A DNA stretch of 64,000 bases from Euclidia mi (lineage: Eukaryota; Arthropoda; Insecta; Lepidoptera; Erebidae). Shown here piece by piece: positions 51,463 to 62,632 of this stretch. The DNA lies in the NCBI GenBank assembly GCA_944739405.2, contig OX123190.2, positions 22,232,807 through 22,296,806 on the forward strand. The letters run 5' to 3'. Below the pieces are notes generated by a model. That model made no database searches. It had not been told where the DNA came from and saw nothing but the letters and a program-made list of their open reading frames with translations. Position 1 is the first letter of the stretch. Each line of letters begins with the position of its first letter. Made by a program: the position numbers and the translations under genes.

Positions 51463-54390
51463 GGTTACTCCAAACAAAGGTACGTGGTATATATCCCGAA
51501 AGACAATTTAAAGCAAGTTTAAATGACCACGAAAGTTTAAATTCCTATATTGTGCACCGGTACGGGCCGGAAAGTGCTAAATTAATTAAACAACTAGAAC
51601 GCGCGCGGAAGAAATGTGAATGTTTACGGCAATCGTTGGTGTTTTTAGTGAAGTGTCGTGACGCGGACATTATTCNNNNNNNNNNNNNNNNNNNNNNNNN
51701 NNNNNNNNNNNNNNNNNNNNNNNNNNNNNNNNNNNNNNNNNNNNNNNNNNNNNNNNNNNNNNNNNNNNNNNNNNNNNNNNNNNNNNNNNNNNNNNNNNNN
51801 NNNNNNNNNNNNNNNNNNNNNNNNNNNNNNNNNNNNNNNNNNNNNNNNNNNNNNNNNNNNNNNNNNNNNNNNNNNAAGTTTAAATGACCACGAAAGTTTA
51901 AATTCCTATATTGTGCACCGGTACGGGCCGGAAAGTGCTAAATTAATTAAACAACTAGAACGCGCGCGGAAGAAATGTGAATGTTTACGGCAATCGTTGG
52001 TGTTTTTAGTGAAGTGTCGTGACGCGGACATTATTCCGGTTTGTGTCAAAATAAAACCCCGAAACGATATTCACGGTTCCGCGGGCATTCTACGTAATGC
52101 GAGTGTTAAACTATTGCGTAAGTTGATCGCCAACACCCGTTATAAACTTGACAAAATACCAGCGGAGTTGTATAAAATACATCTGAAGTGCAGTGAAGTG
52201 TTGACAATAGATGATTTTGATAACTGTGATCGCATCACCTATCTACAGGCACAGCGTTCGCGAGAACTTAGTGCCTTGAAACAAGACCGTAAGTTTGAAT
52301 TCTTAATGATGAAACAAAATCCATCTACCTCCCACCAAGAAAAGTCAAATATTGAACGCACAGTTATAAATCTATCCGATAAAACGTTGACGGAAGCTGC
52401 ACTCAATATATTAGAGAAAGGGTTAAATTTCGCCCCAACACCTAGTCATGTTCCTTACGAAAAAGTGATCGGCACAGTTGAGGAGGTTATCCGACGGAAT
52501 AAAATACCGTCCGAGGAGGCCGAAGTTTTACGTCAAGACGTTGCTGTCTGTTTACGTCGAGCAAAGCTTCCTCAGCCTAACACGACCGTGGCTGAACGTG
52601 TCGCATTACGTGAACTCCGTGAAGATGAGAGCGTACTTGTCCTAAAAGCTGACAAAGGGAACGCGACGGTAGTCATTAACGTTAGTGAATATGACGAAAA
52701 AATGCGTCATTTACTAAGTGACGTCAACACGTATAAAAAGGTAAATTATAACCCGACCGCTAGATTGAACCGTAGTACCCAAAGGCTGATCAAGGAGTGC
52801 CAGCACGCGATCGATGAAGATACGGTGACCCATTTATTGCGACCACGTAATATTCTACCCCCTAAACTGTATGGTTTGCCAAAGGTGCACAAAAACAACG
52901 TTCCCTTACGGCCTATAGTCAGTCAAGTGGATTCACCTACTTATGAACTAGCTAAACATGTAGCTAAGGTCCTGCGACCATTGGTGGGTAAAACAACATC
53001 GTATGTCAAAGACTCCCGACATTTCATTGAGATTCTACGGCAGGGTAACGTTAGTGATAAAGAAGTGATGGTCAGTTTCGACGTAGAATCGCTTTTCACA
53101 AACGTACCTATAACAGACTGCATGGAGGTAATTAGACGTAGGATCAGTGAGGACCATATTGCTGAGGTATATGCCGACCTGGTACATCATTGCCTGACCA
53201 CGAATTACTTCTTATACAGAGGTGAGTACTACCTACAAATTGATGGCGTAGCGATGGGCAGCCCGGTAGCTCCAGTGGTAGCCAACCTATGGATGGAACA
53301 TTTTGAAAACCAAGCCATTGCTACTGCCCCATTAAGTGTAAAAATTTGGAAACGGTACGTAGACGACATTTTCTGTGTTATGGAAGGCGATGAAGAGATG
53401 GTTCAAGAGTACTTGGCACATTTAAACAGCATCCACAGTAAAATGAGTTTTACTTATGAAATCGAAAGGGACAGAAGAATGGCGTTCCTCGATGTTATGA
53501 TTGGCGTACGGGATGACGGTTCATTAAGCCACTCTGTATACAGAAAGCCAACACACACAGATCGCTATCTACACGCCGACTCACATCATCACCCACGTCA
53601 ACTGAATTCCGTTATAACGTCGCTTACCGACCGGGCATACAGCTTGTGTGACGATGAACATTTGGGTAAGGAACTTTCGCATTTAAGCGACGTTCTACAC
53701 AAAAACGGATACAGTAGGCGAATCAGACCACCCAGACATACTAAAAAACACCTGGACTTCAAGGTTGAACGACACCCAGCGTACTTACCGTACGTCAAAG
53801 GAGTGACAGATAAGATCGCCAATATTCTTAACAAAGTTTCAGTAAAGACTATTTTCACTCCTTTTAAGAAACTGTCTCAATATATAAGAACGCCGAAAGA
53901 CAGTCTTCCATTAGAAAAGCCAGGTGTATACAAAGTTGACTGCAGCTGTGGCAGTTCCTATATAGGACAAACGAAACGCACCATCTCTTGCCGGATAAAG
54001 GAACACATCAGGGCAGTCAAAAATAACGAGCCACATAAGTCAGCCATAGCTCAACACCTTTTAGACTCGGGTACCGACCACTGGATTGAGTTACACAACC
54101 CTCAGGTGCTTTCGACAGAACGCCACTACATACCTCGAATGGTTAGGGAGGCTATTGAAATCAAAAAGTTTAATAATTTCAATAGAGAGGAAGGGTTTCA
54201 ACTGTCGAGTATCTGGCATCCAGTGGTGCGTCTATGTAAAACCCGTGAAACGGAAAAACTCAAACCGCGAGCTGACGTAGTGAGTGTAGTATGTCGTGAT
54301 CGGGTACAGTGCGATAGTGAAAACAGTGGCAGTGGTGTTGTACGCAAAAAACGAGTAAGAAAGCGGGTAGACCGTTATACTTGCTCGTAA
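51435..54390 (+). CDS. Penelope-like RT/GIY-YIG protein, copy C (contains gap)
   Basis: Same protein as copy A on the plus strand, with YVDDIFC at 53356-53376 and GIY-YIG from 53923. The frame contains 200 Ns (51676-51875). The 161 bases before the gap (51515-51675) are identical to the 161 after it (51876-52036). Subtracting the gap and one duplicate leaves 2595 bp, exactly the length of copy A. So the copy is probably full length and intact, with the gap an assembly artefact. Confidence 0.88.
51676..51875. other. Assembly gap of exactly 200 N
   Basis: The flanks carry the same 161-bp sequence (51515-51675 and 51876-52036), so the two contigs probably overlap and nothing is missing. Confidence 0.95.
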
Positions 54391-54484
54391 CATTCATCCA
54401 CCCGCAATACCCTCAGTACATCCGTGAACATGGCGCTTGCAACAGTGCCGAAATATCGGTTACTCCAAACAAAGGTACGTGGTA
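54391..54484 (+). repeat. 3' pseudo-LTR of copy C (short)
   Basis: After the copy-C stop the unit start repeats up to AAAGGTACGTGGTATA, then host SINE sequence follows. It is shorter than the pseudo-LTR at the left end. Confidence 0.85.
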
Positions 54485-54545
54485 TATGGTCTTACCCTTC
54501 CCCTGGTGAGAATAGGCCGGTGCTCAGCAGTGGGATAGCTAATAT
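54485..54545 (+). repeat. SINE family C, right part
   Basis: Starts with the second TATGGTCTTACC and continues CTTCCCCTGGTGAGAATAGG, ending GCTCAGCAGTGGGATAG, as expected for the 3' end of a family-C SINE. Confidence 0.85.
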
Positions 54546-54689
54546 AACACGGCCGTGGATGAATATTAAAACTGTGGTTGTACCACATGGGTGCATAGGG
54601 TTCCCACCAAGAACTTAAGGTCCCAAGCCAACCTCACCTGCAAGTGGTGCACCTGCCGATCAACGGACGAGGCTCTGGCGAACAAAATA

Positions 54690-54826
54690 TCCCGATAAGC
54701 GGCAATAGGCTCGCCACCTATTACGTGGGATCAAAACACTGGCGAAAAGTGGGCGTTTAATATGCCTCTGCCTACCCCTTCGGGGAAACAGGCGTGAGTC
54801 TATGTATGTATGTATGTATGTATGTG
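54690..54826 (+). repeat. 3' half of SINE family A with (TATG)n tail
   Basis: CGGCAATAGGCTCGCCACCT, CTCTGCCTACCCCTTCGGGG and a clean TATG microsatellite at 54801-54824. Confidence 0.8.
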
Positions 54827-55436
54827 GTTGTACCATAATTTATTATTCAGCCATTATATCCAAAATACCTTAATAAGGTTATGAAATTGATGCCCTCTAA
54901 TAACTATTTACCAAGGTGCGTAATATATGGTATTTTTTATTCACCTATTTCATTACGTACCTATCATGAGATAAATCGTAAACATCATAGGTTTATAACA
55001 ATTATGAACAAGCTAATTGTTAAAAAGCTTTAAGGAAAAATATTATATTAACTAGCCTTTGTAAGTTAAATAAGTTTAAGGAGTAAGTAATAGTCAACTA
55101 ATAGCAATTTATTAAAAAAATAAAGTGCAACCCTTCTAAGGGCAATTACGGGACCTGACTTTTTATTAGACGACAAGCTTTGTTATGGTTTTTATTAAAA
55201 CTAGTGTTAGGTAATAGGTTCGCTACCTTTTAATTATTTAGTAAAGTACCTGAGAAATAAATGACACAAGGGGTAATTAATGCAAAAAGGCCTTTTTAAT
55301 AGAACTTTGGATGATGCAGAGGTGGTTGTGTACATTTAATATAATTGCCACTCTTCTTAAAAATCCTGATGTAAAAAGCTTGCCTTATCTGAATGCTTTT
55401 CTTGGGATTACGCGCATGTTACACATTGAAATATTG
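54827..55436. other. No recognised feature
   Basis: AT-rich DNA; a 77-codon plus frame at 55311-55544 overlaps the next repeat and is not a recognisable protein. Confidence 0.45.
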
Positions 55437-55900
55437 AAGTTTGCCGTTACCACGGTTACTGTAAAGAAACTGAAACGTCGGCTAGTAATAATTAAAAAAT
55501 GTAGTTCTAAGTCAAATGACCTCGAACTACATTTTTTTTTATAGAATCACGCCTGTATCCCCGAAGGAGTAGGCAGAGGTGTAACATTACACCCACACAT
55601 CGCCATGAATTTTTAGGTCCCACGTTATAGGGGGCGAACCTATTGCCGTTACCGGGCACATCACCAGACTCCGTGCTGCTACTGAGAATTCGGGAAAACC
55701 CAGTAACACTTTTGCCTGACCCGGGAATCGAACCCGGGACCTCCGATCAGCAGTCGCATACGCTATCCACTGGACCACGGAGGCAGTAATTATTACCTTT
55801 TTTATTTACCTAATTATTTGTTTTCGGTTAAACCAAATGGTTTAAATGTAACTGAACTAAAACCAATATATCGCGTTAGAATCCGTAAACCGTACTTTGA
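55437..55900. repeat. Second copy of the TIR element, split by a SINE
   Basis: 55437-55510 (GCCGTTACCACGGTTACTGT, GAAACGTCGGCTAGTAAT) and 55845-55900 (CTAAAACCAATATATCGCG, ATCCGTAAACCGTACTTTG) match the element interrupted by BEL2. A family-A SINE lies between them. The left terminus is missing. Confidence 0.6.
55545..55790 (-). repeat. SINE family A, head type 2
   Basis: Minus strand: GCCTCCGTGGTCCAGTGGAT head, AGCGTATGCGACTGCTGATC, B box CGGGTTCGATTCCCGGGTCA, then the common family-A body ending CTCTGCCTACTCCTTCGGGG. The first about 70 nt are cloverleaf-like. Confidence 0.85.
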
Positions 55901-55959
55901 TTGTAATCTGAATTATTTTTACATCATAATAATCATTATTAGATAATTACTAGAATTCG

Positions 55960-56060
55960 CTCACGGCTCCGACCGCGTGGGTGTATTTTACCCCCAAACG
56001 GTGGGAATGATCGAATAATTAAATCAAGAGCGAGTCGGACTCGCCTGAAGGGTTTCGTAA
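55960..56060. repeat. Dispersed repeat fragment with GCGAGTCGGACTCGC
   Basis: GCTCACGGCTCCGACCGCGT and GAGCGAGTCGGACTCGCCTG; shares the motif with 86-135. Confidence 0.4.
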
Positions 56061-56129
56061 TAGCTATCCACTAAACATATCCATTATTTTCACTTAACCA
56101 TATACCAGTGCCACCGTACCACCGTACAG

Positions 56130-56370
56130 TACCACCGTGTGGAGACGGATAAAGAATATGGAATGTCACAACCCCATACCATCCCATGGGTGTCGTAAGA
56201 GCCGACAGAGGGAGCATACTATGCAGAGAACAGCACTGTAAGAGAAGGAAAACTTGATACAAACCCTATACCAACCCGTTTGGCCAGCGTGGTATAGTAG
56301 GCCAATTCCTCCTTTCAAAGGAGAGGCCTAGTCCAGCAGTGGACTGTTAAAGGCTGATGATGATATACCA
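56130..56370 (+). repeat. Repeat family B copy 3
   Basis: Same blocks as 14520 and 27580, with AAAGGCTGATGATGATATAC at the 3' end. Confidence 0.8.
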
Positions 56371-57194
56371 GTATCACTTTTTTGCCAGCATAAATAACTT
56401 TGTTTTGCATAGTGTTTGTTTAAACGACAAAGTTAAATTTGTGGTTTTTGAACATGTACAATCTACAATTCTTGCGTTTCTGATAGACAACGCACAGCTG
56501 AAACAACTGGGCACAAGAAGCTGAAATTTTGGTACCTATTTATGTTTCTTGAGAACCGTAGATGTTTGGGAACACAATTTAAACTATGCTTTTAACGGTT
56601 CGTTTTAAAGTAGGTATTTTTCTAGAATTATCGATAGTTCAGAGATTACCAACAATAAAAATCAATTTTCTTTCTATCATGTTAATATAAATTTATCATA
56701 TAATATCGACGCATTTATAACCACATAATGGTTTAATTTTATTATCCAATACCGCAGAAAATAATATATTGAAAACCAATTTCACTTTGCCTGTGTGTCT
56801 AGAATTTGCCAACATGTTCAATAATACATTATGTGAGCTAATATTCAAATAGCGCTTTCATACTGCTTTGAAGATACAACCTTCATATTCAGAGGCTTTA
56901 CTTAGCCAATCCATTTGGTATTTCTTGTTTAGAAAAGTGAGCAATTTAGTTTTCAAATTGTAATAATATTCGGTAAAAGAAGTTTGCATAGGTTAGTTTA
57001 TATTTACGATCAAAGAAGACTTATACTCGCTTAATATTGAGAGCAAGTTAAGAACTCTCTTATATAAACTAGTTTCATGAGTTAGTTAACTTTGTATACG
57101 CTTGGCATAGAAGCTTAACAGTGCATTGAGGCAGTTTACAAAGAAACCATTAAAATCCACGTTTCTACCCGAATAGGAGATAGTTTTATCGTAA
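56371..57194. other. No gene; degraded repeat at 56490-56570
   Basis: CAGCTGAAACAACTGGGCAC and AGAAGCTGAAATTTTGGTAC are a decayed copy of the repeat at 3846-4105. Otherwise AT-rich. Confidence 0.45.
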
Positions 57195-57420
57195 GTGATA
57201 TGACCGGGTTCGATTCCTGGGTCGGGCGGTGGTAGTGTTATTGGGTTTTTCTGTCATGAAATTCTCAGTAGCAGCACGGAGTCTGGAAATGTGCCCGGTA
57301 CGGCAATAGGCTCGCCCCTTATTACGTGAGACTAAAGTATATCTGGCGAAAAGTGGGTGTAGAAATACACCTCTGCCTACCCCTTCGGGGATAAAAGGCG
57401 TGAAGATATGTATGTATGTA
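57195..57420 (+). repeat. SINE family A, head truncated
   Basis: B box CCGGGTTCGATTCCTGGGTC, complete body and end CTCTGCCTACCCCTTCGGGG with a TATG tail. Confidence 0.85.
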
Positions 57421-58159
57421 CGATGAATCTATAGAAATGCTAGCAAATTAGAATTCAATTATATAATCGAATCTTTTCACTATATAATCGAATCTTTCCC
57501 TTGTGATTTGGATAAAACTCTAAAAATCGCACATTTATATTATTTCTTCAACAAAACTAGATAAGCAAAAATCGCGGAAGCAATTTAGAAATATAAGAGG
57601 CGCAAATGAATAATTTTAAGCCGAAGAGAGCAATATCATGCCAGCCATTTCAATTCCTGATTAAATTTTCCGAGAGTCCATTATAAAAATGTAAGTACCA
57701 TCTTGGTATTGATAGACTAATTATAGTGAGGCTATCGGCTAAGTGCTATGGACGTTTAATAACTTTTCCTAAATTCAACGGATTTAAGAGATAAACATAG
57801 TTTGCATTACTAATGTTCGTGAAAATAGTAGAAACACTTATTTTAACGGAAACAAAGTAAGTAATACCTATACGGAAAAGGTGAAATTATATATTATTAA
57901 AAAAAGATGAGGTTTAAATAATTGTCTCTCCGTTTACTACTACACCGAGTTCCGCGGGTTCGGTTTCAACACGATACTACTCATGTGTGATCCACAAATT
58001 GCTACTCTGGGTGTACCTACTTTGTCTTCCACAATACCGGTTTTATTCATAGTGCGAGTGGTAAGTTTTAACCGTGAGACTGTCAGCTGCGACCAACATT
58101 ATCACAAGCCTTCATTTATAAATTTCCAGAAGAACAATAAAATACCTTTTAAAGAACTA
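57421..58159. other. No gene; SINE-like scrap near 57930-58020
   Basis: GATCCACAAATTGCTACTCT at 57988 looks like a piece of a SINE body. A short direct repeat TATATAATCGAATCTTT occurs at 57459 and 57481. Confidence 0.4.
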
Positions 58160-59035
58160 CAGATCCACCTTACTTCTTAGGCACGTCCACAAATTGTTTT
58201 CAATAAGTCACAACTATGAGTTGTCATCACGTTTCGAGAACAAGCTAGACGACTTCCATCCTCCCATACAAGCTGGTTTCCGTAAAACTTATGTTACTAC
58301 AGATCAGATACATAAGCTGCGGCAGGTTGTACAAGAGTCCGAGGAGTATAACCAGCTTCTTTGCGTGGTATTTGTGGACTATGAGTAAATCTCCGCTTCG
58401 ATCGAAGCCTGGGCAGGGTTGCAGTTTCTGCTACGATGTCAGATAGACTACCAATATATCGAAGTCCTGAAGTGTTTATATGAAAATGCCACCATCTCAG
58501 TAAGGCTCCTGCAACATTTTCAACTAAAACGAGTGGTGTGATATGAGAATGTTATATCCCAGAAACTGTTCACTGCTACGCTGGAAGGCTTTTTCAAACT
58601 CGGCAACGACATCAACGGCGACAACATCGCTCACCTTCAATTTGCTGAGAATGTCGTAGTTTTGGCCGAGACCATGGAAGACTAAACTTAGCTCAATGGC
58701 CGATGGCTTCTAAACATGGACAATCAAGACAAAAATGTCTAACATCCATGTCGTACCTGCTTCTATTCAGGTTGAGAACTTTATACTCGAAGTTGTCGAC
58801 AAGTACATTTATACCTAGGACAAATGATCCAATTGGGTTGGTCCAACTTCGAGCAAAAGGTCAGGTCTTCCGGGAATAGCGCCGCGAGTATCTTAAATCT
58901 TAAATGAGGATATCTTTAAACTTTTGTATGGGAACTATGTGTCAACTAACAGAGGTAAGAATAACAGACGCTTGTTTTCAACAAAAGTCTAGCCTAATTT
59001 ACCCTGGTCTGGTCACAGTACAAAAGACATCATAT
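58160..59035 (+). pseudogene. RTE-clade non-LTR reverse transcriptase, decayed
   Basis: Shifting plus-strand frames give RT blocks in family order: PPIQAGFRKTYVTTDQIHKL, RQVVQESEEYNQLLCVVFVD, YIEVLKCLYENATISVRL, VISQKLFTATLEGFFKLG, HLQFAENVVVLAETMED and VDKYIYT-like KYTFIPRTN. The catalytic ADD has decayed to AEN (FAENVV). Stops occur at 58386 and later, and several small deletions remove motifs. It is an old, inactive copy. A matching 3' end, though not necessarily from the same copy, lies at 63360-63715. Confidence 0.85.
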
Positions 59036-59044
59036 TTCGTTTTT

Positions 59045-59340
59045 TTTATATGATAAGCGGCAAACGAGCAGACGGATCGCCTGATGGTAAACAATTACCG
59101 TCGCCCATGGTCACAAGAAACATCAGAGGAGTCACAAGTGCGTTGCCGCCCTTTGGGTTAGGAAAAGTGATGGGAGGAGGAGTGGGATGAGGGGCCTCCG
59201 GCACTCTCACTCACTGAACGAAACGCAACAATATAGGTACTGTTACTTTACGTCGATTTTCTGTGAGAGGGTAGTACTTCCCCGGTCGAGCCGGCCCATT
59301 CACGCTGAAATCAACAAGGCCCTACTACCTATTAAATTAA
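59045..59340 (+). repeat. Full copy of the GGCAACGCACTT repeat
   Basis: GATAAGCGGCAAACGAGCAG, GTCACAAGTGCGTTGCCGCC, TGTTACTTTACGTCGATTTT and CCCGGTCGAGCCGGCCCATT; opposite strand to 36040-36360. Confidence 0.75.
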
Positions 59341-59369
59341 GACTAATATTACACAAAGGCAGACTGCCT

Positions 59370-59740
59370 ATGTGGTCCTGCGGTAGTGTAAGCGACTGCG
59401 GATCATGAGGTCTCGGGTTCGATTCCCGGTTCGAACAAAAAGTGATATTGGGTTTTCCTGTTAGGAATTATCCAATAGAAGTTCGGAGTCAGGGAGTTTG
59501 CGGTGTCACACCCCCGTTCCTTGGAAAGCACGTTAAGCCCTTGGTTCTGCGCCCAATCTCTCTCCGGTCGTGTCGTTTGTGGCGTCCCATCAAACTATAT
59601 GAGTGAGGTAAAAGAGATTGCACTTGTGTATGCGCACACACTTGTGCACTATAATGTCTCGCGCAGTTGGCAAGTGTCATATATAGACAAGCCGCCATGG
59701 CCGAAATCGGTCGGGAGGACATCGATCATTACACATTATT
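59370..59740 (+). repeat. SINE family D with tRNA-like head
   Basis: Head CTGCGGTAGTGTAAGCGACT, B box CTCGGGTTCGATTCCCGGTT, body TCCGGTCGTGTCGTTTGTGG, and end GCCGCCATGGCCGAAATCGG. Overlapping frames on both strands are not genes. Confidence 0.8.
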
Positions 59741-61329
59741 CTAAAAAACTGAACCGCTCATACAGTTTATTGCTTTGAAACAGGACCCGAGCGGTAAACA
59801 AAAAATAGGGTATATTAATTGGTATATTGTGAGACAACAGCAGGCTTTGTGCTTGAGTGGCTTACCTTTTTTCTATTATGTAGTTTGATTCACAAACTTA
59901 TCTAGGATGTAGAACTTGAAGCGATTGATTTAGTGTTCGATCATTGAGCAAGATAACAAAGCACCACAGAATTGTAAAGTACTCCAGGTGCTCTAGTCCG
60001 AATTTGCGCATGATTGTCTCCAAGAGTAGTGACTTATCGATGGGAACAATTTCCATACCCGCACAATTGATCTAGCTCTTATCTTAATTACCGCTTTATT
60101 GCTCAAGGTGTCAAATGACGAGCTGACGAGACCACTTGAAACCGCGCGAGCCCAATAAATTAGTTTTTGTGCATTCGTTGCTTACCTCTGTGAAACCAAC
60201 TTATGTTTTTTCGAGGTAATGAATGGCTCTTTCTTATCGTACCGCATACGCTATGATTGAAAAGAGTGTTTATATTATGCGAGCGGCCGAACCGGATTCT
60301 ATTGTAAGCAATGACGCCTTTTAACGACTACGAGTTACGCCTTTTACGAGTCGAAACTTTTGTTTATGATGGTAACAATAAGAGCTAAACCTTGCTTAGT
60401 TTTGCTTTTACATATACCTGGTGATATTATCTTTACAAAAATATAAAATTATAGCAATACCTGCTTAGAAAGTTATTTAGATATTAGTAGGCATGGGTAT
60501 TTTCGGATTTTTACGCAAACCGATAAAAATCCGATTTCAGATTTTCAAATCGATTTCCAAAAACGATTTTAGAAATCGATTTCAGTAGCTCATGTTGGAG
60601 CGTAGCGTACGACAAACGCAAACAATCGAAATCTTATTGCATTTTAGGCATGAGACCAATCAAGTCAAATAAAACTCTCCAAACATTAATTCCTAATAAC
60701 TATTTGCAATTTTCAAAATAAACATTAAATAGTTGCAATCTGAATTAGATACTTATTATCGCCTCGATATTAAGTTTTATTTTTTCTATTCAATCTGCAA
60801 TTCATAAAACCGTCATCTCTTTCGCTCTTTCAACGGATTACTAAGTTATTAAGAAAAATAAATGAAATTCGCTCTCTCTCATTCTAAATACTTTTTATTT
60901 TATTTTCTAAATGCGCCCCCTAGCGGTCTCTACTGACTAGTCACGGTGACGATCGAGTACAAAACTCGGGTTAGCCCAGCAGAAAACGCTATCGCTTTTC
61001 AAAGTGAAGCCAAACAACTACTCTTATAATCGGCGATCCCAGTGGATTTCTGTCATTCGAAACATCTGATTACTACTTATTTCAATACAAGAATTATAAT
61101 GACTTTTGCTTGAACACATTTTTCGTGACTCCACCTGTTTATTTCTTGTAAACTGTCCAAAGCACTTAAACTCCTAAACAAAACAATTACGTCACGATAT
61201 TTTGATTAAAAAACAATGTCTGTTGAATTTATATCACATGCAAAGTCAGCATTTACTATAAATTTATATTTACAAGTAGATTAACATAATACAAAGGCAC
61301 GTTTACAACAATAACATTTCATAAATAAG
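59741..61329. other. Mostly unassigned; one short open segment
   Basis: Minus strand 59898-60071 is open for 57 codons with a protein-like reading (MEIVPIDKSLLLETIMRKFG), no recognised family. At 60490-60590 there is a cluster of ATCGATTT/AAATCGAT-type words in both orientations. The rest is AT-rich. Confidence 0.4.
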
Positions 61330-61811
61330 TGTTATGTATGCCCCATCTCTCTATACCCCAAACATAAGTTATTATTCTATGAATCATTGTTTGTATACAT
61401 AAATCATTAGTTATCACTTATGCCTAAAATACTGTAATTCACTATGTTATTGTTTATCTGTTTACTATATAATTAGACTTCGTACTTAAACATTGTTAAC
61501 TAATTAACTGTAAATAACTGATCACCTAATTATGTTTAACGCTCTTCCATATTCTTGTATTAATTTGTAAACGATGTTATCTCTAGAATGTTCTCTAATT
61601 ATAATGATGTATAACTATCCCACAACTCTTAGTATATAAGCGAGTCCATAAGACATATTCGACAATTACCATTTCCGCTGTCAAGCGATCAACATTACTA
61701 AGTCACTATATCTGAACGTTACTCTAGATCATTAAATCATAATTCTAGTTTTAGTGAAAATTATTAAATATAGTTTTAAAAAAACATCAGTTTTTGTTTT
61801 ACTGCGTAACA
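61330..61811. repeat. Solo LTR (482 bp), TGTTA...TAACA
   Basis: Perfect 5-bp terminal inverted repeat TGTTA/TAACA, flanked by TAAG on both sides (61326-61329 and 61812-61815). It has a TATA-like AGTATATAAGCGAG at 61631-61644. A 4-bp duplication is compatible with Ty3/Gypsy-type elements. No internal region remains, as after recombination between two LTRs. The orientation is probably plus, given the TATA position. Confidence 0.7.
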
Positions 61812-62441
61812 TAAGGAATAGTAACGAACGTGAACATGCGCGACGCCGCCGCCGTGACACTTGAGATATTTGACATAAAATAAGAAACAATACGTAAACA
61901 AAGGGTTGTTTTTAAAGGTTTTTTATTTCGCCCGAAGCTTAACCTTTAACTGGTGAACTGGTATTAGTAGTGCATAGTTAGTGAGGTGACGTTTTAGAAA
62001 CGTATTTGGAAAACTGCGAGTACACGAAATATTGTAAGCAGGGATAACAGTTTACCTCACGTATTTGACAAATTAGACATTAAGGCATGTGATTTATAAG
62101 AAAAGGTTTTAAAAAAATATGGTGTTTTTAAAATAATCCGTTTTTATTTGAGTAGGCATTTTTTACTAACAAATAACAACAAACTTAAAATGGGCCCTTT
62201 TTCACACTAAAATAAACTGTGGCAACTTCTTTTACTTTATAATTACGTTACTTCTCATATCTGTGTTATTTAGATACTAATAAACAAATTATAGTTGAAA
62301 GACTTATCCTAAAATACAGAAATAAAAAACTGCACACATCAAACATCAGTTACGTAGGATTGGCTCTGTACACAGACATCACATAATTGCTTACTAAAGT
62401 TTAGGTACATAGGTTTATCACAGTAAGTTCATCAGAATCTA

Positions 62442-62560
62442 GTAAGTACGTCTTTTTAGACGGCTAGGACACATGGCACAAGTATTTTTTTTCTAGGAAG
62501 ATTTTGAGCCATGGCACTGGTTGGTCGGTGTGGTAGGTAAATCATCAACACCAAAAACAC
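62442..62560 (-). pseudogene. piggyBac C-terminal cysteine-rich relic
   Basis: Minus-strand reading GVDDLPTTPTNQCHGSKSS, a stop, then KKNTCAMCPSRLKRRTY and a stop. The C-x2-C followed by basic residues and TY matches the start of the piggyBac C-terminal zinc domain. The downstream second cysteine pair is not seen. Confidence 0.55.
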
Positions 62561-62632
62561 TTTCTATAATAGTCAAGAGCAGCTCTCGCGGTAACCTCTC
62601 ATAATAAACCCAGAGTTTTAATTGAAGCAACC

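Larger units (their letters stand above)
46868..54484. mobile_element. Inverted cluster of Penelope-like retroelements
   Basis: Order from left to right: a 3' pseudo-LTR and full copy A on the minus strand, a 5'-truncated copy B in tandem on the minus strand, a turning point near 51280, then on the plus strand a tail fragment, full copy C (with a 200-N gap) and a short 3' pseudo-LTR. The 12-bp sequence TATGGTCTTACC flanks the whole block once on each side. Tandem units, pseudo-LTRs and attached inverted pieces are typical of Penelope-like elements. The copies differ by very few bases, so the cluster is recent. Confidence 0.92.

Noticed and set aside
55710..55785. Cloverleaf-like sequence on the minus strand
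   Set aside because: It is the head of a family-A SINE, with the shared body directly downstream, so not called as a tRNA gene.
59380..59440. Possible true tRNA gene
   Set aside because: It has a good B box, but the cloverleaf is incomplete and the sequence continues into a repeated SINE body.
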